From Methylococcaceae bacterium (GTDB lineage: Bacteria > Pseudomonadota > Gammaproteobacteria > Methylococcales > Methylococcaceae): a stretch of DNA of 6,326 nt. Position 1 is the first letter of the stretch. Each line of letters begins with the position of its first letter. Positions 5,953-6,326 of the stretch are shown here, piece by piece. Where the stretch lies: NCBI GenBank assembly GCA_028678445.1, contig JAJRDJ010000271.1:1-6326 (forward strand), given 5' to 3'. The notes beneath the pieces are model-generated. The model made no database searches, was not told the DNA's origin, and was given only the letters and a program-made list of their open reading frames with translations. The position numbers and the translations under genes are program-made.

Positions 5953-6154
5953 AAGGCAAGCCTTGGGGCAGAGGCGGAAGCCCTGGAAACCCAAACGCCA
6001 GGGCACTTGACGCATGTCATAACGCCAGAAGTCCCCACAACAGCCCAGAGACTTGACGGCTTGGCTTTAGTGCTTCTCATCAGCCGACTCCAGCAAAGTG
6101 AAAAGGCTCATGCGATTTGGTATCAAAAATACAGGTACCAGATGAAGCACCGAT

Positions 6155-6175
6155 TGAGATTGAATTAAAATCTCA
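6155..6175. repeat. AT-rich dyad
   Basis: TGAGATT (6155-6161) and AATCTCA (6169-6175) are perfect 7-base inverted repeats with a 7-base AT-only-but-one centre (GAATTAA). The half-site length and spacing suit a dimeric regulator's operator more than a terminator, since no T tract follows on either strand. No gene start lies close by within the window. Confidence 0.4.
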
Positions 6176-6326
6176 TTAAGGCCGTATGCGTGCCGCATGG
6201 TGCCAACCGGGGCGAAAAAAAGCATCCATCACTCCAGCCTAAGACATTGCTAGCAGGCTGTTAGCGCTGACGTAAAACCGCGTAATTTTGCTGATGGGTT
6301 ATCCTGGGGTCACAACGGTGGGTCCC

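Larger units (their letters stand above)
5816..6326. other. Gene-free stretch upstream of orfA
   Basis: About 500 bases without a convincing gene on either strand. The open frames at 5914-6168 (plus) and 5817-6080 (minus) overlap, cross the G-rich repeat and show no family motif. The stretch carries overlapping GC palindromes (5891-5910), a G-quadruplex motif (5930-5952), the octamer ACTTGACG twice (around 6005 and 6050), an AT-rich dyad (6155-6175) and a small ATGCG/CGCAT dyad (about 6185-6197). No terminal inverted repeat of the IS could be identified. Confidence 0.5.

Noticed and set aside
6003..6060. Two ACTTGACG copies as -35 promoter boxes
   Set aside because: Neither has a reasonable -10 box 16-18 bases downstream.
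5914..6168. Plus-strand frame of 84 codons
   Set aside because: It starts in the G-rich repeat, lacks a ribosome binding site and has no recognisable motif; the minus-strand frame over the same region is equally unconvincing.
1..6326. CRISPR array, tRNA or rRNA gene, toxin-antitoxin pair
   Set aside because: No spaced direct repeats of CRISPR length, no cloverleaf and no paired small genes with known toxin or antitoxin motifs were seen.

Overview
The window looks like accessory chromosome from a moderately GC-rich Gram-negative bacterium, most likely a proteobacterium. A lipoprotein-type signal on the first enzyme, an exported penicillin-binding-type peptidase and an IS3-type OrfA support this. 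I cannot name the genus. No plasmid, phage or rRNA marker is visible.

Left part (1-3442): a probable broken minus-strand gene (about 68-300) is followed by a plus-strand pair. The pair is a protein-L-isoaspartate O-methyltransferase with an apparent lipoprotein signal (381-1172) and, 24 bases later, a 12-helix APC-family amino-acid permease (1197-2474). Convergent to them lies a DacA/DacF-type D-alanyl-D-alanine carboxypeptidase (2591-3442, minus strand) with all three active-site motifs. The theme is envelope maintenance (repair of aged exported proteins, peptidoglycan trimming) plus amino-acid uptake, but no sequence signal ties these three genes into one pathway.

Middle (3443-4837): about 540 bases without a convincing intact gene, holding one dyad and a possible minus-strand coding scrap, precede a class I SAM-dependent methyltransferase (3983-4837). 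Its small-molecule substrate cannot be read from the sequence.

Right part (4838-6326): this is a gene graveyard. It holds a short coding-like tail (about 4836-4931), the N-terminal end of an SLC13/ArsB-NhaD-type permease with a TTG start and a one-base frameshift (4928 to about 5160), and an unrecognised tail fused to it (to 5301). An IS3-type OrfA on the minus strand (5429-5815) follows, with a strong ribosome binding site and its own rho-independent terminator but no OrfB. The last 500 bases hold no convincing gene, but contain a very tight G-quadruplex motif, overlapping GC palindromes and an AT-rich dyad.

I did not find a clearly new multi-gene system. The points most worth following are the lipoprotein-type isoaspartyl repair enzyme, the solitary terminated OrfA, and the layered gene remnants around 4836-5301.
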